A DNA stretch of 64,000 nt. Source: Oscarella lobularis (taxonomy: Eukaryota; Porifera; Homoscleromorpha; Homosclerophorida; Oscarellidae). The notes under the pieces are model-generated. The model was given only the letters and a program-made list of their open reading frames with translations, searched no databases and was not told the DNA's origin. How positions within the stretch are numbered: position 1 is the stretch's first letter; every line of letters starts with the position of its first letter. Both the position numbers and the translations under genes were made by a program. This document shows, in pieces, positions 62,890-64,000 of the stretch. Location of the stretch: contig NC_089183.1 in NCBI RefSeq assembly GCF_947507565.1, positions 1,984,001-2,048,000 of the forward strand. Direction: 5' to 3'.

Positions 62890-64000
62890 TGAGACTCACC
62901 TTGACCAAAAACACCAAAAGAGATTTCTCTCCGTCAAATGCTTATGCGGCGAAGAAGACGAAGAGACTTTTTCTTTCTTCGGGACAGTGTGGGCAATGAT
63001 TGCATCACTCTCTTTGGTGTGTTCAGGCAAGTTCCGTCAAATTTATTTTGTCTACTCTATATGTTTATTCTCGTAAATTGTGACGTCATCTATCGTGCTC
63101 CTACCGTTTTATAAGGCTATTTGTATCCGACGATATTGGAGCCGACCACCGCAGTTGTACGGGTGGAGCCCGTATAACGAAGGAGGGAGGCTCTCTCAAA
63201 CGTGATCTTAGGGCCGGAAGTGTCTGTATGTATGTATGTATGTACGTCTGTTCGGTACAGTATTGTGACGTCACATAGGAAAAACCCTTACTTTGTAAAG
63301 CGCATGCGTGAAATGGGGCCCAAAACGGTGACCCGAAAAAGGCGATTTACGGTGCGAATAAAGCGTTTTTTCTTTCAGAAACGAAAAAAATGCTTAGAAA
63401 CCCTTATTTCCAATTGATCTGTGCTATTTTCCGTGTTATAAATGCGCTGAGAAACCGAAACGACAGTTTTGATTGTCACGCTCTGACGTCACAATCAAAA
63501 GTATCCAGTCACATGTACAGTATATGGGTGGGTATGTACGCGTGTACGGGTAACAGGAAATATGACCCGTACACATGCATAGGTCCTCCTAAAATACAGA
63601 GCACATTATCAAATACAGTACAGTGCGTGCCAGCAGCTCGTGCCAGCATAAATGGCCAAACGGGACTTTTAGTAGCGCGCGAGGAATTCAGAGCGTAGTT
63701 TACATTTGGCGTAGTTTTGACGTTTGATCGTTACATCAAGGATTTCCAATGAAGTCTAGCATTTCTATTTACGTCTATTTTGTAAGAAAACGGTTTTGAT
63801 TTCACCGCAGACAACGTTTCTATACGTTTTGCTAAGAACACAGAAAAGTTCGTTTTTTTCCAGTTTCAAACAACATATGACGGGTTTCATAAACTCGTCT
63901 GTCACTTTATACCATTTTCTAAAACTTCATTATCTTTGATTTTCAATACAGTAATTCGGTGGAAAGAAACGGATGTCACGTGACGTAAATAGAAATGCAT
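62890..64000. other. Right-hand end without a confident gene
   Basis: Apart from a possible last exon of the preceding gene near 62925-63027, I see only a short TATG run (about 63228-63244) and AT-rich sequence. No domain or splice-consistent reading was found. Confidence 0.4.

Noticed and set aside
1-64000. CRISPR arrays, rRNA or tRNA genes
   Set aside because: Nothing matching their structure was seen; the regular repeats are LRR-coding units.

Overview
The window is animal genomic DNA, most likely from a sponge; that placement is inference. Supporting it are very short GT-AG introns (47-67 bp in the best-resolved genes), metazoan families (ZYG11-like cullin-2 receptors, FBXO22-like F-box/FIST proteins, LRR-Roc-COR proteins ending in death domains, an LRR/Cys-rich/multi-pass membrane protein), hAT-type MITEs and a non-LTR retrotransposon with a restriction-like endonuclease. 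There are no bacterial features, and several genes are visible only as spliced exons.

Layout. 1-4345: three pieces of a non-LTR retrotransposon, head to tail on the minus strand, separated by (GA/TC)n tracts. 4446-5105: half of an SLC18-like MFS transporter, broken. 5.3-15.8 kb: two and a half copies of a FIST (+) / ZYG11-like (-) convergent pair; the second FIST copy has lost start and stop codons and the third is frameshifted. 17.2-21.5 kb: an intact LRR-Roc-COR-Death-Death gene (ROCO-1). 23-25.5 kb: a gutted ROCO-2 plus FIST and ZYG11 debris. 25.6-26.8 kb: gene X, a four-exon gene of unknown family. 28.2-33 kb: ROCO-3 (two frameshifts). 33.7-35.6 kb: FIST and ZYG11 debris and a broken second gene X. 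37.2-42.3 kb: ROCO-4, the longest intact copy. 44.3-45.7 kb: a 5'-truncated copy of the membrane receptor. 45.9-50 kb: an intact FIST/ZYG11 pair. 51.5-55.9 kb: ROCO-5, broken inside its GTPase. 56.9-61.4 kb: the full LRR/Cys-rich/multi-pass receptor. 62.2 kb onward: a head-to-head multi-exon gene for a small exported protein of unknown family.

The central observation is a composite unit, FIST(+) / ZYG11(-) / gene X(+) / ROCO(-), that has been duplicated repeatedly and is decaying unevenly. FIST proteins carry an F-box (SCF receptor type), the ZYG11 family recruits cullin-2 ligases, and the ROCO proteins carry a GTPase and two death-fold domains behind an LRR array built of 144-bp units. The array holds 6, 10, 12 and 7 units in ROCO-1, -3, -4 and -5. 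Repeat-number change, pseudogenes and fresh duplications are what a fast-evolving recognition locus would show. An innate-immune or allorecognition role is a hypothesis only. Several single-base breaks fall in homopolymers and could be assembly errors.
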